Counted from the first letter of the stretch, positions 48,900 to 57,799 are shown. The stretch is DNA of 64,000 nt from Halopseudomonas oceani (GCF_002903165.1 NZ_PPSK01000004.1:1-64000), one strand, 5' to 3'. Numbers and translations are program-made. Notes: a model not told the origin generated them from the sequence alone.

Positions 48900-49778
48900 T
48901 CAACCTTCAGGGTGCAGCACCACACGGTTACGACCCGCAGCCTTCGCTTCATACATCGCCTGATCAGAACAACTTATTGACTCTTCCACGGATAGAGATG
49001 CGCCAAGAACGGTGACACCAAAAGAGGCCGTCACTTGAGCCTGACCAAAACCAAAACGCAACTTGGAGATGGCTGAACGCAAGCGCTCCATTACCTCCCC
49101 TGCCTGAGTAATGGTTGTGCCCGGCATGCAAATGATGAACTCTTCTCCGCCATACCGGTAGATCAGGTCGTAGGGGCGCAAACAGGACTTTACACACTGC
49201 ACGATTGAAACGAGTACCAGGTCGCCAGCAGCATGACCATACGAGTCGTTTATTTTCTTGAAATGGTCAACATCGAGCATAGCCAGGGCGCAGGCTTGCT
49301 CCCCCCTTTGCACCAAAGCCTGCTGTTTTCGAAGCTCTGCAAGCAGGCCAGCTCTGGTTTCAATTTCAGTAAGTGGGTCTCGATTTTTAACAGCCTCGGC
49401 AAACTTGTGCCGTGCTGCCATTATGTCCAGCCGCATTTTTTCCCGACAGCGCTCAAAGTAATCCCACTCTTCAACCGGAATGACCGAACCAGCTGAAATC
49501 AATCGGAGGAATTCGCGCGCAACGCTATGTACCGTCTCGTGCGCACCTTTTAGTGACGTACAGTCAAAGCCCTCGTCAAAAACGATAGCTGAACGGTCTT
49601 CAAGCCATTTTCCAAAAGGGCACTGCAGGTGCGCATCAAGACGCAAATCTGCTTGATCTGGTGGCACGCGAGAAACCAATGTTCTCAACAAATTCCTGTA
49701 CCACTGATCGTGAAGATAAATGGCATGATCAAGCTCAACAATACTTGCCTGTAACTGATGATTCGTTAAGGTGTCCAC
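48900..49778 (-). CDS. DgcZ-like diguanylate cyclase with zinc-binding CZB domain
   Basis: Predicted cyclic di-GMP synthase of 292 residues, same layout as DgcZ (YdeH) of E. coli. The N-terminal CZB domain (about 10-125) keeps the zinc ligands: His in the ELDHAIYLHDQW helix, Cys in CPFGKWL, and His in KGAHETVH. The GGDEF domain (about 155-290) has LDVDHFKKINDSYGH and the active signature RYGGEEF. An RxxD inhibitory site is not evident; RPYD lies five residues upstream (RPYDLIYRYGGEEF) and could serve. Start codon is GTG at 49778. In E. coli zinc inhibits this enzyme. Confidence 0.9.
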   Translation of the reverse strand: MDTLTNHQLQASIVELDHAIYLHDQWYRNLLRTLVSRVPPDQADLRLDAHLQCPFGKWLEDRSAIVFDEGFDCTSLKGAHETVHSVAREFLRLISAGSVIPVEEWDYFERCREKMRLDIMAARHKFAEAVKNRDPLTEIETRAGLLAELRKQQALVQRGEQACALAMLDVDHFKKINDSYGHAAGDLVLVSIVQCVKSCLRPYDLIYRYGGEEFIICMPGTTITQAGEVMERLRSAISKLRFGFGQAQVTASFGVTVLGASLSVEESISCSDQAMYEAKAAGRNRVVLHPEG

Positions 49779-49883
49779 ATCGATGTCTCTTTCCAGGTCT
49801 GACGCCCAGTTGGGGGACGGACTTTTAATCGCTAGGCGCCGAAAATATCGACCAAACCTAGAGCGAACGCCAGCAGCCGCTTG

Positions 49884-50516
49884 TCAAGCACTTGAGTTTT
49901 TCCAGGCCCGATAAAGGCCTGCAATGTCCGATGAACACAAAAAAGGCATCGCCCCTTTGATGTCGTCCAGCGGCCAATCCCACCACTGCATTTCCAGCAA
50001 CAGGGCAATCTCCTGCTCTGAAAAACGTTTTCTTATGGCTTTGGCCGGGTTCCCTCCCACGATCGTATAAGGTTCAACATCCCTAGCCACCAGAGAGCGG
50101 CTGCCAATGACTGAGCCATGCCCGACCTTAACGCCAGGCATGATCATTGCCTCAGAGCCAATCCACACATCGCTTCCTATGACGGTATCACCCGCAGGCT
50201 GGAAGGCATCAACGGCTTCAGAAAAAGCAGGCTCCTCACTCATATAAAAAAAAGGAAACGACGTAACCCAGTCGTATCGGTGGCCTTGATTGCCCGCCAT
50301 GATAAAGGCGGCGCCAGTTCCGATGGAGCAGAAACTGCCAATAATCAATTTATCGACATCATCACGATCCGGCAGAAGATAGCGGGCGCAATCATCAAAT
50401 GAGTGTCCATGGTAGTAGCCTGAATAATAACTATAACGACCTACCTGGATATTAGGGTTCTTGACCTGCTCCGTGAGTAATTTCCCTTTGAATGGGCTAT
50501 CAAAATAATTTTCCAT
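49884..50516 (-). CDS. catB: Type B chloramphenicol acetyltransferase
   Basis: Xenobiotic acetyltransferase of the left-handed beta-helix class that O-acetylates chloramphenicol. The 210 residues match the CatB length and motifs closely: [54 protein letters not shown] with the catalytic His in GHRYDW, and [13 protein letters not shown]. The ATG at 50516 corresponds to the family start; the frame extends to 50543. catB genes are classic integron cargo, but this one has no attC beside it. Whether it confers resistance depends on expression. Confidence 0.93.
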   Translation of the reverse strand: MENYFDSPFKGKLLTEQVKNPNIQVGRYSYYSGYYHGHSFDDCARYLLPDRDDVDKLIIGSFCSIGTGAAFIMAGNQGHRYDWVTSFPFFYMSEEPAFSEAVDAFQPAGDTVIGSDVWIGSEAMIMPGVKVGHGSVIGSRSLVARDVEPYTIVGGNPAKAIRKRFSEQEIALLLEMQWWDWPLDDIKGAMPFLCSSDIAGLYRAWKNSSA

Positions 50517-50584
50517 GCGATCCATACCATAATCCGGCAGCAAAATTATGGCGCTGCCACTGCCTTGGGCGGCCGCCAGAATGG

Positions 50585-51007
50585 CTACAACAAGTTATTA
50601 AGTGACGCCAGGCTGTTAGCACCACCTTCAAGCCGAATGCACTCGGCAGACTCCCGCTCCCAAGGCGCAGCAGAACGAGTATGCAGGTGAACAGAAACCT
50701 GCGACGCGACAGGCTCTTCGAGCAAACCTGCCGGGATCCAGACCATTGAGCTATTCGACACATTATTGGGAACCGGACTTCCGCAGATAGAGCAAAAGTC
50801 ACTTCGGAAACCGCTTTTTCTTTTATAGGACGTTATAAGCCCTTCACCTGAAAGCCAATGAAAAGCGGCACGTTGCACAAAGGTGGCAGCGTTGGCCGCT
50901 GCTCCAGTCGCTTTACGGCACAACGAGCAGTGACATTGATAGAGGTTTCGTATTGGCTCTTCAATTTTGAACGTTACACTGCCACAGAGACATGCTCCTT
51001 TCATCAA
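50585..51007 (-). CDS. GFA family protein (glutathione-dependent formaldehyde-activating fold)
   Basis: A 140-residue zinc protein with the CENP-V/GFA pattern: CLCGSV at the start, [11 protein letters not shown] (about residues 25-35) and [11 protein letters not shown] (about 71-81). The superfamily is defined by Gfa, which links formaldehyde and glutathione, but most members have unknown substrates. It is 68 bp upstream of catB on the same strand. A second GFA gene lies at 54710-55111. Confidence 0.88.
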   Translation of the reverse strand: MMKGACLCGSVTFKIEEPIRNLYQCHCSLCRKATGAAANAATFVQRAAFHWLSGEGLITSYKRKSGFRSDFCSICGSPVPNNVSNSSMVWIPAGLLEEPVASQVSVHLHTRSAAPWERESAECIRLEGGANSLASLNNLL

Positions 51008-51255
51008 CAGCCCCTTTTATACTGATTGCCAAACCAGAGGAAGAAACTGAGCTCGTCCTGCGAACCCGGAGGTTAAACCAGAAAGCAAGAAAAATGCCAC
51101 GTACCTCCTTTAAACTTGTATTTCTTGTGATGTCCAACCGGCGAATTTTCAGGCCGATCGTCTAAAAGGCTTTGCGCACAACTCAGCAGCCCCGCCCCTT
51201 TCAGTCTCAGCGCGAGATCAGACAAACGTGCCTGTTCGCGCACGGTCTACGCTCC

Positions 51256-51753
51256 TTAGCGCTCGGCTGCAACTACGATGGTGTTGAAGCCTTCCTCTGG
51301 CGCGGGTGCCACAAAGTGCCTGGTAACCACCTCAAACATTTCCTCAGTGTCCGTTGCCGCCCGCTGAGGCTGCTCCATTCGCCGTTTGGCGATTTGCTTC
51401 AAGCAGGTCTCATCAGACTGATCAATGTAAATCAATTCATGTGCAGCCTGAATTTCAGAAAAAATGCTCTTAAACCACGCCCGCTGTGAAACCGTATTTG
51501 CCGGGAAGTCCATCACCACGTTAGTTCCGGTTGACAGGATCGACTGAACCAACTTCTTAATTTGGGGCTTTAGCAGCTCGGAATACGTTATGTAATCGTT
51601 CAAGGTTTTAATGCGATCCGGGTAAATGGCTGCAAGCCACTCGTCTTCCGACAGCAGTACCGCATTTCGTTCCCGGGAGAGTTCGCGCGATCGTGTGGAC
51701 TTCCCTGCCCCCATTTTGCCGCAGAAAAATATTAATACCCCTGATTTCATCAC
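51256..51753 (-). CDS. P-loop ATPase/kinase, AAA_33 type
   Basis: A 165-residue protein with Walker A FCGKMGAGKSTRS (about 10-22), a DxxE-like SEDEWLAAIY, VVMDFPANT as the Walker B strand and a lid-like KQIAKRRMEQP. This is the small kinase group often annotated as AAA family ATPase or zeta-toxin-like, common in mobile cassettes and sometimes acting on small molecules such as antibiotics. The substrate is unknown. No antitoxin gene accompanies it. Confidence 0.85.
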   Translation of the reverse strand: MMKSGVLIFFCGKMGAGKSTRSRELSRERNAVLLSEDEWLAAIYPDRIKTLNDYITYSELLKPQIKKLVQSILSTGTNVVMDFPANTVSQRAWFKSIFSEIQAAHELIYIDQSDETCLKQIAKRRMEQPQRAATDTEEMFEVVTRHFVAPAPEEGFNTIVVAAER

Positions 51754-51804
51754 CTACCTCTTAGTATCTGACATCCGCGCTGTAACCAGACTGGCTGCAG
51801 CCTG

Positions 51805-52425
51805 TTACTTGACGCGATTGACGACAGATTGATTGTCACACGGCTCAAGATACTCAGAAGAGAGCTCGATGCCTTGATCTGGCCGATAAGTCCATTGCCG
51901 CACCCAATCCGGCCCTGCATCAGAAAAGCCACCACGCGATGGAAGCTCAACTTCAGTACCGTTGAACTCACCGCTAGTCAATCTGGTCTTCAGGATAAGA
52001 ACCCGTCCGGTTTCGCCACGCGGGTACTCATAGACACCGGTAATTTCTAATGTTGTACCGACGTTAACCGGGGCAATAATACTTCGTTGCTTTTCAAATA
52101 AGAGCTTTTTAAATAACGTTTCGTCCCATGTGTTTTTTGCATCAAGGTACGCCGCCCACGACTTGGGATACTCATAATGATAGGTGTGGTTGTCAACCTC
52201 GTAGGGCGCCGGATCAAACCCCTGGATGCCAGTACAAAACGTGCTGTCTCCAAAACCACTCGCGTCCAAATCTGCGCATCGAGCCTCATACAGAAAGGCG
52301 GGCTTTACTGTGACATAACAGGTTGCCAGCGTCTCAGCATTACGCACCTCATTGCTGCGGTCGACAATGCCGTATGCACAACCACCCAGCAGCAACGCAA
52401 CAGAAAATAGAGCTATTTCTTTCAT
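51805..52425 (-). CDS. Predicted lipoprotein of unknown function
   Basis: A 206-residue protein with a lipoprotein signal peptide (KEIALFSVALLLGGCAYG; Cys at about residue 15). The mature part is hydrophilic with about five Cys and a segment DPAPYEVDNHTYHYEYPKSW, but no family is recognised. ATG at 52425 has AAGG upstream; an in-frame upstream ATG at 52467 gives a non-lipoprotein start. Neighbours are the kinase gene (51 bp) and a GNAT gene. Confidence 0.65.
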   Translation of the reverse strand: MKEIALFSVALLLGGCAYGIVDRSNEVRNAETLATCYVTVKPAFLYEARCADLDASGFGDSTFCTGIQGFDPAPYEVDNHTYHYEYPKSWAAYLDAKNTWDETLFKKLLFEKQRSIIAPVNVGTTLEITGVYEYPRGETGRVLILKTRLTSGEFNGTEVELPSRGGFSDAGPDWVRQWTYRPDQGIELSSEYLEPCDNQSVVNRVK

Positions 52426-52478
52426 AACCTTGCCATTTGATATCTGAAAAAATGTGTTAACACTCAACCCAATATTCT

Positions 52479-53027
52479 TTACAGCAGCCTTTCCATTGAA
52501 AAATTTACCAGTGATATCTCATTTCGCTTAACTTCATTTTCCTTGATCACCGAAAACCCACGGCGCTCGAAGAAAGGCTTGGCAATGAGCGAAGCTTCAA
52601 CGTATAAGCGTTCCATATTGTTAGCCTTTGCACGCGCAAGCAGATGCTCATACAGCGCGGAGGCAACACCTCGCCCCTGAAAATCCGGATGAGTATAGGT
52701 ACAGTCGATATGACCATCAGCATCCAATTCGATAAAGCCAGCAACGCGACCTTCAATTAGCGCGAAAAAGGGCTTTTTTATATTCAGCCGCTCAAGCCAC
52801 ATTTCATAGTCAACAGGCGCAGGAGCCCAGGCCGCTTTTTGCGCAGACGAATACAACGACGAGTCAATCGCATGAACAGACTGGTAAAATAAGTCCGCTA
52901 TATCCCTTGCCTTATCTGAGGAATAATCTTTTATTTGTATAACATTACGCTCGCCACGATAAGCAGAGCCTGGCGTCTTTGCGCCCGGTGCAGAACTCAG
53001 TACGTCACCGGGCGTCTTGTGACACAT
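52479..53027 (-). CDS. GNAT family N-acetyltransferase, start uncertain
   Basis: The GNAT domain spans from IQIKDYSSDKARDIADLFYQ to the end, with the acetyl-CoA motif HPDFQGRGVASALYEHLL and AKPFFERRGF. The first 27 codons of the frame (ATG at 53027) lie over a GC-rich hairpin (GCCCGGTG / CACCGGGC) and look non-coding. Members of this family normally start one residue before I-Q-I; here that codon is GTT, not a start. So the native start may have been lost or a rare codon is used. Substrate unknown. Confidence 0.8.
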   Translation of the reverse strand: MCHKTPGDVLSSAPGAKTPGSAYRGERNVIQIKDYSSDKARDIADLFYQSVHAIDSSLYSSAQKAAWAPAPVDYEMWLERLNIKKPFFALIEGRVAGFIELDADGHIDCTYTHPDFQGRGVASALYEHLLARAKANNMERLYVEASLIAKPFFERRGFSVIKENEVKRNEISLVNFSMERLL

Positions 53028-53082
53028 CTATCGCCTCTCCAGAAAAAAGCAGCCAACCCAAGTAGACATACACAGAAGGTTG

Positions 53083-53538
53083 TTACGCACTACCCCTGCT
53101 TGCTAAAACGGTTTCCAGCAATTCAGTCAATATAAGCGGCTTGAAAAGCGCCCTATTTCTGCGCATATCTTCAAGGGACCACCAGGCCCATCGTTGTATG
53201 GTGGCCTTCTCTTCTTCGGTCCACGAGGCCGCGAAAACCTCATTATCCGACTCGCACTGAACAAGAAAATACTGCTCTTGCCATATAGCGGGAACCGACA
53301 ATGCCACAGCAAAAACATCCTCACGCTCCAGTACCAATTCCCCTATCGCGCACTCAAGCCCCGTTTCCTCGTAAAGCTCTCTCTTGGCTGCGTCCAGGTA
53401 CGTTTCGCCCTCTTTGAGCTCTCCACCTGCAGTCGCCCAGAAAGGCTCTGCGCAATGCTCATCTTTGTATTCAAATAAAAGCAACTGATCCAGTTCATTT
53501 ACGATCAGTAATCGTGCGCACTTCCTGACGTCCATCAC
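53083..53538 (-). CDS. NUDIX hydrolase
   Basis: A 151-residue NDP-X hydrolase. The Nudix box GGELKEGETYLDAAKRELYE-ETGLE fits GX5EX7REUXEEXGU with all the metal-binding Glu residues. Substrates of this type range from oxidised nucleotides to NDP-sugars and cannot be told. The ATG at 53538 has GGAG six bases upstream; ATGs at 53550 and 53664 are alternatives, the last giving 193 residues. Confidence 0.88.
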   Translation of the reverse strand: MMDVRKCARLLIVNELDQLLLFEYKDEHCAEPFWATAGGELKEGETYLDAAKRELYEETGLECAIGELVLEREDVFAVALSVPAIWQEQYFLVQCESDNEVFAASWTEEEKATIQRWAWWSLEDMRRNRALFKPLILTELLETVLASRGSA

Positions 53539-53670
53539 GCTCTCCATCTCACAGCGCCTATTGGCGATCGCCATCACCACACCGGCTCTCCGTAACCCAT
53601 CCTTGCCTTTGTCTACTATATACACAGGCCTGCCCAACGGCCGATAGACCTGCGTCAGATCCAAAACCCG

Positions 53671-54176
53671 TCATTCACTACGTACCAGACGCACAGCCAG
53701 TGCAAACCCTTCACTGTGCGCATCTACCGCACCATCAAGAAAATCGATGAAGTAAATGAGTTGGGGCATTTCCTCAAAGTGGGTTTCACTCCAGTAGGGT
53801 GCCCCCTCTCCGAAATCGGTCACCGCTGGAAACACGGTGGAGTTGATCGCAGGATTGGCACATTGCGGTTCGAGATGCTATGAAGCTCAGCAATCGTTGG
53901 AAGTCTCCAGCCGCCGCCCATCTCCTGCGCAAACTGTTTCGCTTCATCCAATCGCATGAGCTTCGCGTCACCGGTACAGCCAGCATCACTCGACCAGGTG
54001 CTACCTGCAGTGCAGCGGCTCCACGTTAATCCGGTCTGCTGGTCATAGGCTTCGCCGCCATTGAGGACAAACCGCGACGATGGCCTACGATCACTGTCAG
54101 TTTCGTCACAGGCAGCCAACGCCGCACCTGAGGCCAGCCATAACGCAAGTATTGAAAATGTTTTAACGCTTTTCAT
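53671..54176 (-). pseudogene. DUF1566 (Lcl) lipoprotein, frameshifted
   Basis: The frame from 54176 starts with a lipoprotein signal (LASGAALAAC, Cys22) and the DUF1566 features TGLTWSRC and GGGWRLPTIAELHSI, then runs out of family sequence. The continuation CANPAINSTVF, YWSETHFEEMP and GFALAVRLVRSE lies in the adjacent frame and ends at 53671. The shift is at about 53870-53880 and equals one missing base; total length 506 nt. DUF1566 proteins are exported Ca-/ligand-binding-like domains of unclear role. The sequence around the shift is not a homopolymer. Confidence 0.85.
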
Positions 54177-54709
54177 GATTGAGTACCTGATATCTAGCGG
54201 AAAGGCATCCGTACACGCAGGTCGCGGATGCCAACACGAAGGAGCAGAGCGATAGGCCGCAGAGCATTTCGCATCGAACGATCTCGGCCAAGGGCAAAAT
54301 ATGAATGAGCAAAAAAGCCTGAGTGATCCGACTTCCCTTGTATCTGGTGAGGTCAGACTACAACGTCTCGGCAATTGAGGTCGTTACAAGAAACACCCGT
54401 CCTAGAGCGGCTCATTACACCTAATCATACCGGTTGGCGGCAGTCATATCAGCGCCTGCGTCTAATCGATTTAGCTAATCATGGAGATCCAATTGCCTTT
54501 CGCTGGATGCCCGCTGGCCTTATCGCGTACCAGCAGCAACTGAGCCTAGGTCAGTGGGCGCATTAGATGATGCGCTTGCTACCGCCCAACGCGGCGACCA
54601 GTCCGGTGCCGCACTGAGTTAGCGACAAAGGCCACCAAGCCACTCTGCCGCCGAGCGTCCGGCAGGATCGACATACAGCCCCACCAATTGCCTGTCCCAG
54701 GATCGTGGT
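54177..54709. other. Intergenic region with an attC-like dyad, no recognised gene
   Basis: 533 bp. It contains a plus-strand frame (54375-54566, 63 codons) with no recognised family, a short dyad GCGCAT/ATGCGC, and at 54586-54632 a GCCCAAC ... GTTAGC pair with inner GCGGC/GCCGC arms (see findings). Confidence 0.4.
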
Positions 54710-55111
54710 TCAGCCTGGTAACCGCGCAAAGGCTGGCACCGCTTCTAAAGCGTCATCCCACTCTGCCTTACTGGAACAAAAGATATGCGCCGTCGGCAGC
54801 ATAGTAATCTCCGTGTCCAAACACCCGGCAGGAACAACGAGCAGCCCTGCAATCTGAGTGTTTGGCAATGCTGAACCACACAACGAGCAAAAACTCTTGT
54901 GATGCTGAGTACCAGCAAGGGTAAAGGACACGACAGCATCTGCACCAGACAGCCAAGATAAGCTAGCGGATGTTGAAAATAGATTGGCTGCGTGGGCCGA
55001 CCCGGTATCTTTTTGACAATGCTGGCAATGACACAGATAAAAGCTTTCAAACGCGCCGGTCATCTCAAACGTCACCGCGCCACACAGACAAGAACCTAAA
55101 TAATCAGCCAT
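54710..55111 (-). CDS. GFA family protein, second copy
   Basis: A 133-residue member of the CENP-V/GFA family with SCLCGAVTFEM near residue 8, CHCQHCQKDTG near 28 and FCSLCGSALPN near 75, the zinc-binding cysteine sets. ATG at 55111 has AGGAGG six bases upstream, one of the best ribosome sites in this region. It is related to, but clearly different from, the protein at 50585-51007; the two are not a recent duplication. Confidence 0.88.
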   Translation of the reverse strand: MADYLGSCLCGAVTFEMTGAFESFYLCHCQHCQKDTGSAHAANLFSTSASLSWLSGADAVVSFTLAGTQHHKSFCSLCGSALPNTQIAGLLVVPAGCLDTEITMLPTAHIFCSSKAEWDDALEAVPAFARLPG

Positions 55112-55168
55112 GCCCCGCCTCCTTGTTTGGCCTGCAGATAAGATACCCATGCCGAAAAACCAACATAA

Positions 55169-55942
55169 TCAAGCAGTTTTCCGCGCTTTAATCGCATATA
55201 ACAATGGGACCTGATTACCCTTATGCAACATCTGGCACCCCTGGCCCGGAACAAAATCCAGCCCCTCAAAGCAGTTATAGGGGCTATATGGATATTCGGT
55301 AAAGGACTCAACACTCAAGCCCGCATCGATTAGAGCACTTAGAACATCACTGATTGAATGAGACCAGGTCACCGTTGTAGACGTCGCTCCATCACAGTTT
55401 TCTGTGTATGTGCCCTCTTCTTCGATATCGGGCTCGCCTGTCGAGAAATACGAGTACCCAGACAGCAACTCATTAAATGGGTGGAACTCAACAAGATGAA
55501 ACTCACCACCGTGTTTCAACGCAGCAGAAATGGTCGCCGCCCACCCGGCCAGATCCGGCAACCATGACAGCACACCATATGACGTAAACACGATGTCAAA
55601 CTGCTGCCTATTTTCCGCACCAAATCGCACAACATCACCTTCAATAAAGGTGGCGCGCAGGCCTAACGATTGTTTCAGCAAATTTGCTTCGGCTATCGCA
55701 TCAGCCGACAAATCAACACCAGTAACATCAGCACCCAGCCGAGCCCAGGACAAGGTATCCTGACCAAAGTGGCACTGCAGATGCAACAGCGTTTTGCCCT
55801 CAACATCCCCTACTTGCTCCAGCTCTACGGGATTGAGCGAACACTTGCCTTTTTTAAAAGCGTCGACATCATAAAACGCCGATTTAACATGAACTTTCGT
55901 GCGTTTATCCCACGCACTTTTGTTCAAACTCAAATAGTCCAT
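55169..55942 (-). CDS. Class I SAM-dependent methyltransferase
   Basis: A 257-residue enzyme. Motif I is LLHLQCHFGQDTLSWARLGA (about 53-72) with the Asp of TGVDLS next, then DIVFTSYGVLSWLPDL as motif IV. The LQCHFGQD variant is typical of a group of small-molecule methyltransferases (UbiE/SmtA-like) frequent in cassettes. Substrate unknown. It starts 57 bp upstream of the GFA gene start region on the same strand. Confidence 0.87.
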   Translation of the reverse strand: MDYLSLNKSAWDKRTKVHVKSAFYDVDAFKKGKCSLNPVELEQVGDVEGKTLLHLQCHFGQDTLSWARLGADVTGVDLSADAIAEANLLKQSLGLRATFIEGDVVRFGAENRQQFDIVFTSYGVLSWLPDLAGWAATISAALKHGGEFHLVEFHPFNELLSGYSYFSTGEPDIEEEGTYTENCDGATSTTVTWSHSISDVLSALIDAGLSVESFTEYPYSPYNCFEGLDFVPGQGCQMLHKGNQVPLLYAIKARKTA

Positions 55943-56067
55943 TTTTCACCTAATAGACACTGCACACATAACTACAGAATCGAAAAATTGACACAACATA
56001 ACAGCCAACCTTCCCAAACTCACAAAAACCAATCCGATTTATCTAGCCATCCAAATCAAGCGCACCG

Positions 56068-56421
56068 CTAGGCACTCGACTTAACAAACGCCTTATACCA
56101 CTCACCGGTAAGAACAAATTTCGGGAAGGTATATAATTGCTCAAAAATTATCCGCAAAACTGCATTTTTGAAACCGGAGAATGGCACCGCAGAATACTGC
56201 TCCTTGCCATGGCCCACACCTTGCAAAGCAAATGACACAACCATCAATAGCAGTGCCGACAGCATTAGTGGCCATTTTAAAAAAACCAGCGAGACCAAGA
56301 ACAGAATGAAGCCAATCACAAACAAAGGAACAAATATAATATGAATCAATAAATTGCTCCTTGATTGGTGAAATTTTGAATACCCATCCCACTGCCATTT
56401 AAGTAATTCATCAATTCGCAT
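56068..56421 (-). CDS. Mpo1-like (DUF962) integral membrane protein
   Basis: A 117-residue protein with two long hydrophobic stretches (NLLIHIIFVPLFVIGFILFL and LMLSALLLMVVSFALQGVG). The pattern H-x5-N-x3-H in FHQSRSNLLIH, followed later by QGVGHGKEQ and a short C-terminal domain, resembles the YGL010w/Mpo1 family, whose yeast member is an iron dioxygenase of fatty acid alpha-oxidation. The family call is from motifs and is moderate. Confidence 0.6.
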   Translation of the reverse strand: MRIDELLKWQWDGYSKFHQSRSNLLIHIIFVPLFVIGFILFLVSLVFLKWPLMLSALLLMVVSFALQGVGHGKEQYSAVPFSGFKNAVLRIIFEQLYTFPKFVLTGEWYKAFVKSSA

Positions 56422-56471
56422 ATTTCCTCCCTGATTAGCTCATACCCTGTTGTCGGGTAGACTTGCACACC

Positions 56472-56875
56472 TCAGAACCAGACCAACCCGTTGTAAGGCA
56501 CGCTCTGCAGCTCAGCCAAACGCGTCGCCAGTGTGCCGCAATGCAGTTCGAGGCGATGGCCGTTCGGGTCGAGTACATAGATAGACTCACCCTCGCTGGC
56601 ATTCTCCTTCCACTCCACTCCACGACACCGGCCTGCTTCAGTGCTGTGCGCAACCTTCGGAGTTCTTCCCCGTTAACGCTGAAGGCAACATGCGTGTAGT
56701 CCTTCGCCGGATGAGGTTGACCTAAGCTCAAACATAGCCACGTATCGCCAGCCGTTAGGTAAGCGCCTGCGTCCCAGACAACATGCAGCTTCATCCCCAA
56801 TAGGTCACGGTAGAACGCGATCGACGATTGCAGATCCCGAACCGCGAAGGTGATGTGATTGACGCCGGTAATCAT
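56472..56875 (-). pseudogene. fosA: FosA fosfomycin resistance protein, disrupted by a 5-bp duplication
   Basis: FosA adds glutathione to fosfomycin using Mn and K ions. The frame from the ATG at 56875 shows GVNHITFAVRDLQSSIAFY, WDAGAYLTAGDTWLCLS and YTHVAFS, with metal ligands His in VNH and YTH. After VVEW the frame changes: a tandem CCACT CCACT at 56610-56619 (GAGTGGAGTGG on the coding strand) adds 5 bp. Removing one copy restores WKENASEGESIYVLDPNGH and RLELHCGTLATRLAEL with the third ligand Glu, ending VWF at 56472, a full 132-residue FosA. As it stands the protein would lack the third ligand. Confidence 0.88.
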
Positions 56876-56992
56876 GCGCAAAACCTTGAGAAAGCACATT
56901 GCCCTCAACTGAATTCATAACACTAGGATAAAAGCCGCGAATTGCTATCCCCGGCGTCGTGCCGCAGGCCTGTAATAGACCGAAACGAGTTG

Positions 56993-57799
56993 TCAGACAT
57001 CATCACTGGGCGGAGAAGCAGAGCTGCCTGCCAGTATTCCACCATCGATATTCATTTCAATCCCAGTGACATATTTTGCTTCGTCCGATGCCAGGTATAG
57101 CGCCGCATAGGCAACATCCTTTGGCTCTCCCATGGTGCCGAGAGGGATCTCAGAAGCGATAACCTCTATTGCCCGCTCTCGCTGCTCACCTTCGCCCAAC
57201 ATAGCATCCCATATTGGCGTATAAATGGCGCCGGGGTGGATAGAGTTACACCGGATAGGGTAGTGCTTTTCAGCACAATAAAGCGCAACAGATTTTGTGT
57301 GGTTACGGACAGCGGCCTTGCTCGATGCATAGGCCGTCGCAAAGGGGATGCCGATTATCCCTGACCTTGAAGAGATATTAACAATGCTTGCAGATAACGA
57401 GGCCTTCATAAGCCGAATGCCGTATTTGCAGCCAAGTGCTACACCGTCCAAATTGACCTGATGGACTGCGTGCCAGCTATCAATATCCAAGTTTTCCGGG
57501 TCGTGTGGACCAGACGTTTCCAGGATTCCGGCGATGCCCGCATTATTCACCAAGACGTCCAGACCGCCATACTCGGCGCTGATCTGTCGACTTGCTTCAA
57601 TCCAGTCATCTTCCTTGCTTACATCAAGATGGATATATCTGGCACATTCTCCGAGCTTGGCGGCGACTTTCTGGCCCAGTTCATCCTGGATGTCTGAAAC
57701 AATAACCATCGCACCTTCTGCTGCAAAAAGCTCAGCGATCGACTCACCGATCCCTCTGGCAGCCCCGGTTACCAATACTCTTTTTCCTTTAAGTCGCAT
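56993..57799 (-). CDS. Short-chain dehydrogenase/reductase
   Basis: NAD(P)-dependent SDR of 268 residues: cofactor motif VTGAARGIG (about 10-18), NNAG at about 87-90, catalytic Ser in NISSRSG and Tyr/Lys in YASSK. An Asp at the end of the second strand (VIVSDIQ) favours NAD over NADP. It ends an operon with an alpha/beta hydrolase and a MarR regulator (48 bp from the hydrolase), suggesting a degradation or detoxification step on a cyclic or hydroxylated compound. Substrate unknown. Confidence 0.9.
   Translation of the reverse strand: MRLKGKRVLVTGAARGIGESIAELFAAEGAMVIVSDIQDELGQKVAAKLGECARYIHLDVSKEDDWIEASRQISAEYGGLDVLVNNAGIAGILETSGPHDPENLDIDSWHAVHQVNLDGVALGCKYGIRLMKASLSASIVNISSRSGIIGIPFATAYASSKAAVRNHTKSVALYCAEKHYPIRCNSIHPGAIYTPIWDAMLGEGEQRERAIEVIASEIPLGTMGEPKDVAYAALYLASDEAKYVTGIEMNIDGGILAGSSASPPSDDV

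Noticed and set aside
51256-51753. Zeta toxin of a toxin-antitoxin pair
   Set aside because: Walker A and a small kinase fold are present, but there is no epsilon-type antitoxin gene beside it.
49884-56875. A functional chromosomal integron array
   Set aside because: No integrase gene in the window and no series of RYYYAAC...GTTRRRY sites after each gene; only one weak dyad at 54586-54632. Kept as a lead, not called as a feature.
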